Origin: Wyeomyia smithii
Taxonomy: Eukaryota; Arthropoda; Insecta; Diptera; Culicidae
Length of the DNA: 64,000 nt
Assembly: GCF_029784165.1 (NCBI RefSeq)
Contig: NC_073696.1
Location: 43,665,858-43,729,857 of the forward strand
Direction of reading: 5' to 3'
This document shows, piece by piece, positions 45,401 to 56,070 of the stretch; the first letter of the stretch is position 1, and every line of letters starts with the position of its first letter. The notes under the pieces are model-generated. The model did no database searches, had not been told where the DNA came from, and saw nothing but the letters and a program-made list of their open reading frames with translations. Made by a program: the position numbers and the translations under genes.

Positions 45401-45662
45401 CAATTAATCGCCCATCGATACTCTTTTCAACATTGGAGAATCGTATGTGTTCCTTTAGTGCGATCGCTGTTCCCCTTCTAGCATTGTTTACATTGCAAAT
45501 AACGTTGAAACCGGGCAAGTGCAGTTGCTCGTTTTCTACCTCCTGCATCATAACAATATCAAGTTCTAGTGAGTGTACGAATGTCCGTAGAGCGTTTAGT
45601 TTTGTAGCATTAGTGATCGTGTTGATGTTTATTGTTGCAATTTTGTAACTTGTGAGTTCCAT
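42477..45662 (-). pseudogene. LINE ORF2: APE endonuclease-reverse transcriptase, frameshifted
   Basis: It begins MELTSYKIATININTI at 45662. Endonuclease motifs in order: NINT, MMQEVENE, YAPSG (frame change near 45350), LAGDFNCVI, SRLDRIYVSR and FSDHKAV. A second frame change lies near 44880. The RT follows in one frame, with in-frame stops at 44457-44459 and 43989-43991: KSPGSDGLP, VKKKG, SYRPISLLNFDYKLL, ISFDLDHAFDRV (motif A), QGNPLSSLQF (motif B, usually QGCPLSP) and AYSDDI (motif C, usually YADD). The C-terminus carries a Cys-His cluster CLHCHTPIETLEHKLTEC. So two frameshifts, two nonsense codons and altered B and C motifs make it inactive. Role in live copies: nick the target and reverse-transcribe the element RNA. 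Confidence 0.85.
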
Positions 45663-46678
45663 TAAAGAATGTCTTCTCCCGGCGAATCGTTGGTTCCGTC
45701 GTGTCGTAGCTTTTTACCCGGTGGACGTCTACGAGATGTTCTGCTGCTTGACGAGGTTGCAGAGCGATCAGTTTCGTCTCCCTCTCTATCTCGTTCGCTA
45801 GTCGTAACTTTTCGGTTCGGTTCGTCGGTACGGGGTGGTTGCGATGGCAGTTTAAAGTCTTTGTTTCGCTCTTGCGAAGTGGGTAAAGCCGCTGCCTGCG
45901 ACTGGAGTGCTGGCTTGCTTGCGTTGATCTCGACAGTGCTTACTGTTTGCTGTGAAAAGACGGTTGTATTGCTCGGTCCTGCCAGGTTGCTGTTAACCTT
46001 CGACTTGGCATGCTTTGGTTTGCTCGTCAACGTACGGAGCTGTTTCGGTTTGGTTCGCTTCACGATGTTTGCATATGACTGATCAGAGTCGAGCTTCTGG
46101 ACCAGTAGTTTTTTGTTCTGGACACAGGATATTCCGCTGTGAACGAACTCATTGCAGTGCCTGCATGTCTGCTGTTGGCCGTAATAAGACAAGGCAGTTG
46201 TCTCTCCGTCGATGACGACGTAGGATGGTATATTCTCCTTCACGATCATTTTCACTTCCCGTACACCGCTTGGGATTCCGCCAAACGTAAACCTCTCGTC
46301 CCACATCAACTCACGTATTGAGAGTACCTCTCCGTAGGCGCGGAGAAAATCAGCAATTGATTCGTCGGACACATCTTCAGATAGATCGAACAATTTTACT
46401 TCTACTGCTCCGTCATCCATCCTAATGCGTATCTTATACGTTTTACCAGAAATCTCCGTTTCATGTTTGTTGTCATGCTTTTCGACTATCTTTTGGGCCA
46501 ACGACAGTTCACTGACCTTTACGAAGGCACATTGTAAGCTACGACTGGGCTGGATTCGCACAACTTGATCTTTTTCTAACTCTAGCACTGTATCGACGAA
46601 CTCGTGTAATTCTTCGAATGACGGTTTTCGTGGCACATGAGCATAGTCAATGCGGAACGTATTCTCGCGACGTCTCAT
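45662..46678 (-). CDS. LINE ORF1: nucleic-acid-binding (gag-like) protein, 338 aa
   Basis: An intact frame beginning MRRRENTFRI. Residues about 92-150 look like an RRM-type fold (VEVKLFDLSED...IADFLRAYGEV...GVREVKMIV). A single zinc knuckle follows at C172, C175, H180, C185 (CRHCNEFVHSGISC). The last ~150 residues are Ser/Thr/Arg/Lys-rich and low-complexity, ending KKLRHDGTNDSPGEDIL. In LINEs such proteins bind the element RNA and build the ribonucleoprotein particle. The stop codon overlaps the ORF2 start as TAATG. It is intact although ORF2 is broken, so the copy may be fairly young or its ORF1 still tolerated. Start chosen as the first ATG, 170 bp after the presumed transcript start. Confidence 0.8.
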   Translation of the reverse strand: MRRRENTFRIDYAHVPRKPSFEELHEFVDTVLELEKDQVVRIQPSRSLQCAFVKVSELSLAQKIVEKHDNKHETEISGKTYKIRIRMDDGAVEVKLFDLSEDVSDESIADFLRAYGEVLSIRELMWDERFTFGGIPSGVREVKMIVKENIPSYVVIDGETTALSYYGQQQTCRHCNEFVHSGISCVQNKKLLVQKLDSDQSYANIVKRTKPKQLRTLTSKPKHAKSKVNSNLAGPSNTTVFSQQTVSTVEINASKPALQSQAAALPTSQERNKDFKLPSQPPRTDEPNRKVTTSERDREGDETDRSATSSSSRTSRRRPPGKKLRHDGTNDSPGEDIL

Positions 46679-46850
46679 GGTTGTTTAGCTCTTCGCGTTT
46701 ACGCGGTATGGGTGAAAAGAAAACAGCTGGGGCCGGTAGTGGCCAGAGCTCTTAGCTTTGGAAAAAGATTTCAGATAAACTTCGTACACGACTTCCGATG
46801 TATCGCAAAAAATTCGCGTCTGCTCTACTCGGAGGTTGAGCGCTAACTGA

Positions 46851-47655
46851 ATAGTGTCATAGCAGAACAACGTAGAACTTTATGTTTTTCATATTGCCGA
46901 AAATGAGGAAAAATTACAAAAAAAAAACTTGTTCTACACACTATGCCTGCTACGAACCTGTTTTCAACAAAACTGTCATAATATCACATTACCTATTAGT
47001 TTATACTCTGTTTTATGAGGATTATATGAGTTAGCTAATTAATTTCTATGTATTTGTATGCCCTATTGGAAAATATCTGTGAAAATTTTTTCTTCCATTT
47101 CACAAGCCTTGTAAATCCTCTCTTTCACAATATTATAGCACAATTTCTAAATTATTTTTCAAAGTGAATTATCATGATTTCCAGTCGGTAACATGTCTAC
47201 TGCAAGCAGAAAATAAAATGAGACATGAAAACTGAATTTAATTTTTTTTTAGTTTTGTCGCGACTTTTCTGGGTTCTGCCCCACAGTGCGCGGTATTACA
47301 TATTTTCATTTCAAGTAAACACTGGGAAACGAAACAGTGGTATTTCTAATTAGACATTGGAGGATGACGGGTGAGATTCTGATTATGTGTTAATAAAGGG
47401 GACAAAAATGGACCTGATCATCGCATCAATATACATGCAGCGAGAGAAGTCCTGCTAACACATGTATTGCGGTTCTTGGTTGTATGTTCGCCTGCAGAAA
47501 CACATACAAGCGTGTGGCCGTCATCATTTTTGTTACTTTTTGGTTATTACTCTTTGTGTATAATGCGCGGTCACAGGACACAATAAGTAATGAAATGTAG
47601 CTCAAAAGTAACAAAATCTTTCCAGCTTGTGTTGGGTGTAGATTTGTCTACGTAA
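46851..47655. other. AT-rich spacer, no gene seen
   Basis: Upstream flank of the LINE. No recognisable repeat or gene. Confidence 0.4.
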
Positions 47656-48029
47656 GGGACCGTTCCTAAACCACGTGGTCACAGAGAGGGGGACGGGGGG
47701 GTTTGTCAAAAGACCACGAAAGACCACGCATGGGGGTGGGGGGGTTAACGAAATGACCACGTGGTCTTTTTTTCTGACTTATAATTTATTGTTGCCACGA
47801 AGTCAAGAGCAAAAGCTTTTGCATTTTAGAAATATAGAATGTACCGAATGTTTAAAAATAAAAATTTAAAAATTTAAGCGAATTTTTGGCACTAGACAAA
47901 TGAAAAGACCACGTGGTTTAAGTCGCAAGGGGGAGGGAGGGTTGGCCAAAAGACCACGAAAGACCACGGGGGGGTGGGGGAGGTATAAAAAGGGATCAAA
48001 ATATGACCACGTGGTTTAGGAACGGCCCC
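47656..48029. mobile_element. 374 bp G-rich MITE with CCACGTGG words
   Basis: The ends GGGACCGTTCCTAAACCACG and, in reverse complement, GGGGCCGTTCCTAAACCACG match for about 26 bp, through CCACGTGGTCA. Inside, a block made of an AGACCACGAAAGACCACG word, G runs (GGGGGTGGGGGGG) and a CCACGTGG palindrome occurs twice in direct order. Target duplication is unclear. The middle is AT-rich and noncoding. Confidence 0.8.
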
Positions 48030-50642
48030 CAAGGTCAGCTTTCGGCTTAAACAAATATCACGTGCAAACGAGAAAAAGTTACAAAGCTGCCAATGGATGA
48101 TCAACGTTTATTCGTTAGGAAATTCTTCTAGTTCAAAACAGGTCCTTTTGAATACGTTCATTAGTTTAAAAATTATTAGAATTTTTTAAACGTTGTAACC
48201 AATCTACTAGACATGCTCTTTTAAAAAGGTAGATTCGAAAGCTTTAGTGAATATTTAGATTTCTAAACAAAGTATATAATTGAAACGGATCAAAGGCCTC
48301 CAAAAATACGATTATTTTTCTTGCACATAAGTCTTATTAATCTGTGATTTTTGGCCGAGTTAAGTATCCGATCTCAATTTTTCCTTAACGACACCAAATC
48401 TACATCTTAATATATATCCGTTGCACGCCACTACACTAGGTGTAATCAACACATGCGATGATGCGGACAGCAACACAATGCCAGTGACACGTAACACGTG
48501 AAAAAGTCCCAGATCAAACTGCAGTCAGTGTGTGTGCATCCTTTCAGGATGGCTATCAGCAGAAACCCACCGTATCTTTTGAGTGCTGATCTGAAACATC
48601 CTTTTTAGCACTAATGGAAGCCTTTCGGAAGCACTCAGATGTTTTCCTTCCATTCACCCCTACGAGCTTCGAGCATGCCATGACTCCAAGGTTCGTTACG
48701 CAATTCTTATTTCCAGTTCCTTGGCACCCGTTACATACACACAAGAAATTCTCATTCAAACATATCAGGCGGCACGTCCTAGCAGTTCAATGCTAGTGCA
48801 ACAAACATGGCAACGGAAGGACGGACGGACGAACGGGTTGATCCGTAGCTTGGACTCCGAACCGACTTTGGGCAGGTGATGTTACTAATGGTAACCAACG
48901 GGTCGCTTTTCTTCTGGCGGTGAAAAGAGCTGTGTGTAATCCATATCGCTCCGTCGTTGTCAGCACTTCTTTGATCGCCGGAACCACAAATGTCACGTAA
49001 TCAGGTGCATTATGGCTGGCTGGCCACTCGTGCCCTTTGTCTACCAAGTGAACAAAGAGACAACGAAACAGTAGAAGCGCACTGGAAGGATGGATTTCTA
49101 CCAGAAGTGTCACATGCGACAAGTCACTCCTTGACTATTCAGGTTAAGGAAATGGAGGAATTATTACGAATCCCCCGGAGCACATTCCCGTGAAACAAGA
49201 TTACTTGTAATATAATTTTCATCAGAGATGATGGCTGGCAAGTGGATATAAGTGAAATTTTATATAACTCAGACATGAGACCGTCCCCCGTCGAAGATGC
49301 TTTTTGATTACAGCGTTGCAAAATGCTGCTATCAGTTTTGTTACGGTAATCATATTTTTATCCTTTCAATAAAACCTTTGTTGGCACTAAAAATGGAGAA
49401 TTATTCTTCTTCTATTTTTTTTTTGCTAAAATATGTTTCTCAACACGATGGTTGGGGATTAAAATCAAACTGCTGCAAATATGATGCTACAACTTGCATT
49501 GAAAGCAATTCGCTGCTCGGAAACCATCCGGCCCTTTTGTGTGATTAAAAAAAAGCGAACCTTTTCCAACCTTTGGGATGGGATCTGCAGCCATCAGTTC
49601 AATAATTAATTGCAACTTGCTACTCTCAGCAGTGCACCCGCAGGCTTAATCTTTCGTCATAACTCATATGGGGGTGTGGGGGAAACCTTTTGCAGCAAAT
49701 AAACCGTCCATGACACTGCCAGGCTGGAGCCGTATTCATAACTACTAATGAGTCGGTTCAGCTTCAGTTCGTGAGCAGTCGGACCGGCAAAAATTGTACG
49801 GCGCTCGGTTGTTACGTAAGACGGTTTTGCTCCGGCCAGAGGTTTATCGAGATTTTAGCGTTTGTTCGTGTGATTTGAACCTGGGAGAGAACGAGGGAGT
49901 TATGGCTTGCGAGCTGTGAAAGGTTCCGTTCCTTCATTTTTCAACACGTTGCTGGCTTGTTACGTCACCTAATGCCGTCGGGGAGAGGGGTCGAACTTGG
50001 GCTGCCACCCATATGATGCGAGTCTCCCTGTGAGTTGCGAATGGGGAAGCTTTTATCTTATACGACACTATACACAAGCTTGCCTTCATGACGCAACCCC
50101 ATTATCGTCTGATGACTGCCGGATGGATAAAGCGAAAGAATGGGGGTTGCGTAACAAGCGACGATTCACGTTGACTGGAGGGTCCTTCTACTTAAATCCT
50201 AATATGATTTGGCATCGTTCCAGAGCGGAGGGAGTTGTAATCTTTGCCGTACGCAGACATATCTGATCGCTGCTTCGGCTGCTGCTGCCGGGGATGAGCT
50301 TGCCAAAACTTACCACTGTTATGGCATCTGCAATCTACAACCGACAACCGGTTTGGGTTTGATATGCGTGACATGCTATGGATTTCGGCAAACCGGATTA
50401 GGTTGGAGTAACAAGGTTCTATTTGAACTGTAGAAAACCCTGTGGTACGGGGATGAGCAGCCGATGATTTGCGGAACGACGGATTGAAGGTTCCTCCTTT
50501 TCACACGTTAAGCTGAGCTTAGGGTATCTTTGTAGTAGAAATTTTACGAGGTCTGTTCCAAGTAATTCCATACAAATATACATCCAGTCACGATCACGTA
50601 AAATCATAGATGCATCAATACGTCCTACTACATATCACTACT
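48030..50642. other. Mostly non-repetitive DNA, no gene recognised
   Basis: From about 48430 the composition is closer to unique host DNA, with short frames up to 109 codons on both strands and none recognisable. A CCTTTCAG word at 48540-48547 looks like a splice acceptor, but the following frame stops after about 13 codons. Possibly intronic or regulatory. Confidence 0.4.
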
Positions 50643-50745
50643 AGGGTTTGCAATCCCGGGAAATAGCTTTTCCTGGAATTCCCGGATCCCTGGAACAGAA
50701 ATATTGATTCCCGGGATCCCGGGATTCCCGAGTTCCGCAAAAAAA
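50643..50745. repeat. CCCGGGAATTCCCGG-type simple repeat block
   Basis: Variants of TCCCGGGATTCCCGG recur several times (AATCCCGGGAAATAG, GATTCCCGGGATCCCGGGAT). It is self-complementary and GC-rich within AT-rich DNA. Function unknown. Confidence 0.6.
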
Positions 50746-51160
50746 TTTGTAAGATTGACTATATTTTCTTATGCAATATTGCAATAAAATTAAATACGTC
50801 GAACTGATGCGACCTGGAACGAATCATTTAATAAAACTCAAAGTCAGTATAGAGCAAAATCATTTCAAATCGCCTGGAAATACGCGAAAATTTAATCGAG
50901 CATTTTTGATTTGAATGAAACTTTGCACACGTATTTGGCTTAGCAAACTGAGCATTTTTCACAGGTGGAGAGATTTTTGACACCCATGAGTTACATTCTA
51001 AAAGGGCGTATGCCTTTTGGCATAGGTTTTATTCGAAGCATTGTGGCCCAGAAACCGTTGGTTGTACAGAAAAACTGTCTGAGAATGAATTGTAGGGAAT
51101 TAAAAATGCACCATAAAAAATATACACTGTACGAAAAATAAATTTTTTGACCAAAAAAAA

Positions 51161-51203
51161 TTTTTTTTTCTTCATCTATAGTTTATTTGACACGGCACAA
51201 ATA
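51161..51203 (-). mobile_element. ~43 bp LINE-tail insertion in the left arm
   Basis: A T run followed by TTTATTTGACACGGCAC, the reverse complement of the LINE tail GTGCCGTGTCAAATAAA, sits where the right arm simply continues (GACCAAAAAAAA into ATAAACATTTAATT). It is thus a second, tiny insertion in the same arm, in opposite orientation to the large LINE. Confidence 0.7.
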
Positions 51204-51287
51204 ACAAAAAAAAATAATAATGAACATTTAATTTCAATTTAAAAAAAAAGAGTTGATTTTTTTTATTTTTTTTAAAAGAAACTTGAC

Positions 51288-53507
51288 CCCGGGAAACCTG
51301 CCTCTGATCACAATTCATATAGGCCGATTGCAATGCTCTCTTGCCTCCGGAAATTAATGGAGAAAATGATCCTCTTACGGTTAGACAAATGGGTCGAAAC
51401 AAACGGTTTACTTTCAGATACTCAATTTGGCTTTCGCCGGGGCAAAGGGACGAACGATTGCCTAGCGTTGCTTTCTACTGAAATTCAACTCGCATTTGCT
51501 CGAAAAGAGCAAATGGCTTCTGCGTTCTTGGATATTAAGGGGGCTTTTGACTCTGTCTCTGTAGAAGTTTTAAGCGCGAAACTTCATTCGCAGGGACTTT
51601 CACTAAATTTGAATAACTTTTTGCTCAATCTGTTGTCAGAAAAGCATATGTATTTCTCACATGGCGATTCGACAACTTCCCGAATTAGTTACATGGGCCT
51701 TCCCCAGGGCTCATGTTTAAGTCCTCTCTTATATAATTTTTACGTCAATGACATCGATGAATGTCTTGCAAATTCATGCACGCTAAGGCAACTTGCAGAC
51801 GATAGCGTTGTATCCATTACTGGTAGCGAGGCTAGCGATCTGCAAGGACCATTGCAAGATACCTTAGACAATTTGTCTGAATGGGCTCTTAAGCTGGGTA
51901 TCGAATTCTCTCCGGAGAAAACTGAGTTGGTCGTTTTTTCTAGGAAGCATAACCCAGCTCAGCTGCAGCTCCTACTAACGGGTAAAACGATCTCTCAGGT
52001 TTTAGTCGCTAAATATCTCGGGGTCTGGTTCGACTCTAAATGCACCTGGGCTTGTCATATTAGGTATCTGACACGAAAATGCCAACAGAGGATTAATTTT
52101 CTTCGTACGATTACCGGAACCTGGTGGGGAGCCCACCCAGGAGACCTTCTAAGGCTTTACCAAACAACGATATTGTCAGTTCTTGAGTACGGCTGTTTCT
52201 GCTTCCGCTCCGCCGCGAACACGCACATTATAAAATTAGAGAGAATACAATATCGTTGTTTGCGTATTGCCTTGGGTTGCATGCAGTCGACCCATACGAT
52301 GAGTCTTGAAGTGTTAGCGGGTATTCTTCCGTTGAAACATCGTTTTTGGAATCTCTCTTACCGGTTGCTAATTCGATGCACAGTTAGGAACCCATTAGTA
52401 ATTGAAAATTTCGAGAGGTTGGTCGACCTTCAATTTCAATCCAGATTTATGACTTTATATTTTGACTATATGGCTCAAGATATTAATCCTTCTTCATACG
52501 ATTCCTCCAATGTCGCACTTTTAGATACTTCTAATAATGCTATATTTTTCGACACCACCATGAAACAAGACATTTCTGGTATCCCGGATCAATTGCGACC
52601 CCAAGAGATCCCTAAGATTTTTTCGAATAAGTTCAAACATGTTAGTTATGATAAAAGGTTTTACACTGACGGATCTAATCTAGATGAGTCCACTGGCTTC
52701 GGTGTTTTCCACGAAAATTTTACCGCCTCCTACAAACTCGATGCTCCTGCTTCCGTGTACGTCGCAGAACTTGCTGCTATTCAGTACTCTCTTGGAATCA
52801 TCGAAACCCTACCCACAGACCACTACTTCATCTTCACAGACAGTCTCAGTGCCATTGAGGCTCTGCGATCGATGAAGCCTGTGAAGCACACCCCGTATTT
52901 CCTGGGGAAAATACGGCTGTTTTAAAGTGCTTTAACAGATAAAAATTACCGGGTTACCTTAGCGTGGGTCCCTTCTCATTGCTCGATTCCGGGTAACGAA
53001 AAGGCTGACTCTTTAGCTAAGGTGGGTGCTATTGATGGCGATATTTATGAAAGACCAATTGCTTATGATGAATTTTATAGCATTTTGCGTCAGAGAACAC
53101 TCAACAGTTGGCAATCATCATGGAACTCAGATGAACTGGGACGGTGGCTACATTCCATTTTTCCTAAGGTATCGACGAAAGCATGGTTCAAGGGGTTGGA
53201 TGTAGGTCGGGACTTCATTCGCGTGATGTCTAGACTTATGTCCAATCACTACACGTTAAACACGCATCTCTTTCGTATAGGGCTTGTAGACAGTAATCAC
53301 TGCGTTTGTGGCGATGGCTACCATGACATCGAGCATGTTGTTTGGTCGTGTACCGAATACTGTGGTGTTAGGTCCGAGCTTATAGATTCCCTTCGGGCCC
53401 GAGGAAAACAACCGAACGTACCCGTTAGAGACATTCTGGGAAGCGGTGATCTCCAGTACATGACACAGTTATACTGCTTTCTGAAAAACGCTGACATTAA
53501 AATTTAA
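51288..53507 (+). pseudogene. LINE ORF2 fragment: reverse transcriptase plus RNase H, one nonsense codon
   Basis: The frame opens at the truncation point (PGKPASDHNSYRPIAML) and reads through RT motifs FGFRRGKGTNDCL, AFLDIKGAFDSV (A), GLPQGSCLSPLLYNF (B) and QLADDSVV (C, usually YADD). RNase H follows: FYTDGSNL, YVAELAAI, FTDSLSAIEAL and, after the stop, HCSIPGNEKADSLAK, supplying the expected acidic residues. The single in-frame stop at 52923-52925 lies between the third and fourth RNase H motifs; the same frame then stays open to 53507. The C-terminus has a Cys/His cluster CVCGDGYHDIEHVVWSC. One lesion in 740 codons means the insertion is young. It cannot be autonomous because the N-terminal half is gone. 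Confidence 0.9.
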
Positions 53508-53855
53508 AATTTTCTTTGTCTATTTGTCAGATTAAGGATACAAATATGCTATGCTGAAGACACGGAAACGAAGAGCCCGCAACCATGCTTACACAAATAT
53601 TTTGAACCCACAACAAACAAGAATACAATTGCTCTACCAGTTGAAAAACAAAGTTCCAAAATAGTTTTAAGTCAAAATTGTATCTCCCCTCCTCTCACCT
53701 TAAATCCCCACTAGCTCGTAGTCGGCCGCGAGAATAAAGAAAAGGCCTCCCTCTTTTCCCTGCTAACGTAGAATTAAAACGAATTGTACTTGGCTCAGTA
53801 AAACAGAAAATGTATCGTGCCGTGTCAAATAAACTAATTTAAAACTAAAAAAAAA
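51288..53855 (+). mobile_element. 5'-truncated I-group LINE with 13 bp target duplication
   Basis: AAAGAAACTTGAC flanks it at 51275-51287 and 53856-53868, and the A-tail ends at 53855. The insert holds the RT domain onward of ORF2, then a ~350 bp 3' UTR with AATAAA at 53828-53833. The endonuclease and ORF1 are missing, as usual for incomplete reverse transcription. The clade is called from the RNase H domain: I, LOA or R1 group, which in mosquitoes includes MosquI and Lian types. Confidence 0.9.
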
Positions 53856-54358
53856 AAAGAAACTTGACGTTAATACGCAACTTTTAAAAAAAAGTCCAGG
53901 ATGGAGAAATGAAAAATAATTTTTTTATGGTAGATTAATTTTTTTTATGAAAATTCTAATTCAAACATTTTTCAAAATATTTGTATTCTGTTGATTTTAA
54001 AAGATGCAGAGAGTTATTTTGAATCAAAAAGCTCTTGGTAGTAAGCATTCTAAAGGCATTAGTTTTCGAATTATTTCTAATTTAAGCTCGAAAAATTATA
54101 ATTATTTAGGAAAATACATGTTTTTCTTAATTTGTCCATGGTTCTCCAGCAAAAACCATACGTTCATTGGAATGCTTGAACAAAAATATACAATTCATTC
54201 TTTGACAACAAAACGATTGGGCGAACGGTTCTCAAGAAAAGAGTTAAATGTTCTAAGTGTTATAAATATATATAAGAATCAAATATTTATTTTCGAGTTT
54301 TATTATCTTAGGAACATATATTTTTATGACATAGCTACTTTACAGAACTAGTTTCACC

Positions 54359-55211
54359 TTATATTTTATATAAATCATAAGTAAATGATTCGTCATCTTT
54401 TGAAAACTGCTTCGTTTGTATCCTATTTTCTGAAATCGGAACAAAAGAGTAATACTTCTGTGTGTCAGCTATTATTATAGATTTTTTGAAAATATTGCTC
54501 CATTCTGTTACTCCTTGTTCATATTCTTCATAATGATACCCAACTAACTGACATTTTTGATGAATTTTATTACTTTTCTGATTAGACCAATCATACAATT
54601 CTTTTGCACTTGTAATGGGTTGTTCATGTTCTTTAGCTAAACTTGTATTTCCTGCCATTCGTTTTAATATGCCACCAATTGCATCGCATGGGCCTTTACC
54701 ATGAAAATTCGCAAAAAATGCCACTCTGCATAGACGTTATATTTTGTTTTGAATTTGCAAAGACTTGCAAAGTTTTTTCTATTTTTATATTGTGAGGCAG
54801 CTCCATCAGACATTTATATCGCTTTTTTCAACTCTATTGTTGTTTTCAAAAAACCTAATAATTTGGCAATGAACACCTGAACCGCAACAGTATAGTGATG
54901 GGGTACTTTCGATATTATGATGAAGCTGATATTCTTAAGTGTTCCAGATTCTGAATAGTAAACAACGAAGGGATGAATGGTGGCTTGACTATCATTCATT
55001 TCGAATCACAAATTGATAAAGACGTATTAAAATGAGCTTGACTGTTCAATATTTTTAATTTTGTAATAACGTTTTCGTTTAATTTGCGTAAGCTTGATGA
55101 GCACCGTTGATCAGGAAAGGGTTTACAGCATTTGGGCTTGGTGTATTCCATTTTCACTTTATTCATCTTCACAAAATGCAAACTGTTACTAACACATCTG
55201 GAGTAGTGCAA
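54359..55211 (-). pseudogene. Decayed transposase-like protein in the core of the long-arm transposon
   Basis: Reading on the minus strand: MHYSRCVSNSLH...KCCKPFPDQRCSSSLRKL (55211-54996), then QATIHPFVVYY...VPHHYTVAVQVF (54999-54814), a broken stretch, then FFANFHGKGPCDAIGGILKR and KELYDWSNQKSN (54724-54359). I remember the pairing of an 'HPFVVYY' block with an 'HGKG.CD.IGG..KR' block from anonymous transposon proteins of insects and other animals; I cannot name the superfamily with confidence. The pieces are in different frames, so at least two frameshifts are present. Its position between the inverted arms supports an origin as this element's own transposase. Confidence 0.55.
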
Positions 55212-56070
55212 TCGTATTTATATACGAAAACAGTTATTATGGGTAACCCAGTAGTTATTGGTTGCGTACTTTACAAACAGTTATAATTAGTAAACAAGTA
55301 GGTAGTGTTGCACTACAAACATATTTTTTTATAAAAAATTCGGCAAGGGGGAACGTGTAGGTAGGCTAAGGTTTAGCGCTTGAGTTATTTATTCAATCGT
55401 TTTGTTGTCAAAGAATGAATTGTATATTTTTGATCAAGCATTCCAATTAACTTATGGTTTTTGCTGGAGAACCATGGACAAATTAAAAAAACGTGTATTT
55501 TCCTAAATATTAATAATTTATTGAGCTTAAAGTTAAAATAACTCGATAACCGATGCCTTTAGATTGTTTACTGTCAAGAGCTTTTTGATTAAAAATGACT
55601 CTCTGCATCTTTTAAAATCATCAGAATACGAATATTTTGAAAAATGTTTGAATTTGAATTTTCATAAAAAAATTAATCTACCATAAAAAAATTGTTTTTC
55701 ATCTCTCCATCCTGGACTTTTTTTTTAAAAGTTGCGTATTAACGTCAAGTTTCTTTAAAAATAATTCAACTCTTGTTTTTTAAATTGAAATTAAATGTTT
55801 ATTTTTATTTTTTTTGGTCAAAAAATTTTTTTTGCACAGTGTATATTTTTTTATGGTGCAATTTTAATTCCCTACAACTTATTCTCAGACAGTTTTTCTA
55901 TACAACCAACGGTTTCTGGGCCACAATGCTTCGAATAAAACCTATGCCAAAAGGCATACGCCCTTTTAGAATGTAACTCATGGGTGTCAAAACTCCCTCC
56001 ATCTGTGAAAAATGCTCAGTTTGCTAAGCCAAATACGTGTGCAAAGTTTCAATCAAATCAAAAATGCTCG

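Larger units (their letters stand above)
42438..46850 (-). mobile_element. Near full-length L1/Tx1-like LINE, ORF2 inactivated
   Basis: From 5' to 3' on the minus strand: a short 5' UTR starting near TCAGTT (46845-46850), which resembles an arthropod initiator; ORF1 (46678-45662); ORF2 (45662-42477); a short 3' UTR with AATAAA-like word; and a terminal A run (T run on the plus strand, 42438-42446). Order and motifs are those of an APE-type non-LTR retrotransposon that copies by target-primed reverse transcription. Clade: the RT wording (SYRPISLLN, KSPGSDGLP), the C-terminal CCHC cluster and ORF1 layout point to L1/Tx1-like, not to the I, CR1 or Jockey groups. A matching target duplication was not found, so the exact 5' end is uncertain. 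Confidence 0.8.
50897..56070 (-). mobile_element. DNA transposon with ~680 bp inverted arms, interrupted by LINE insertions
   Basis: The right arm 55393-56070 is the reverse complement of a left arm that is now split: 50897-51287 plus 53869-54220. Matching words include AAATCAAAAATGCTCG, GCAAAGTTTCAAT, AAAAGGCATACGCCC, TGGGCCACAATGCTTCG, AACGTCAAGTTTCTTTAAA and CATCCTGGACTTTTTTTT. Removing the LINE (51288-53855) and a small LINE tail (about 51161-51203) restores the arm alignment. The core holds a decayed transposase-like protein on the minus strand. The original element was about 2.55 kb. Target duplication and superfamily are not determined. Confidence 0.75.

Noticed and set aside
45669..46321. 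Plus-strand frames across LINE ORF1
   Set aside because: Antisense shadows of an identifiable ORF1 with a zinc knuckle.
48540..48600. Internal exon after a CCTTTCAG acceptor
   Set aside because: The frame stops after about 13 codons and no donor or partner exon is evident.
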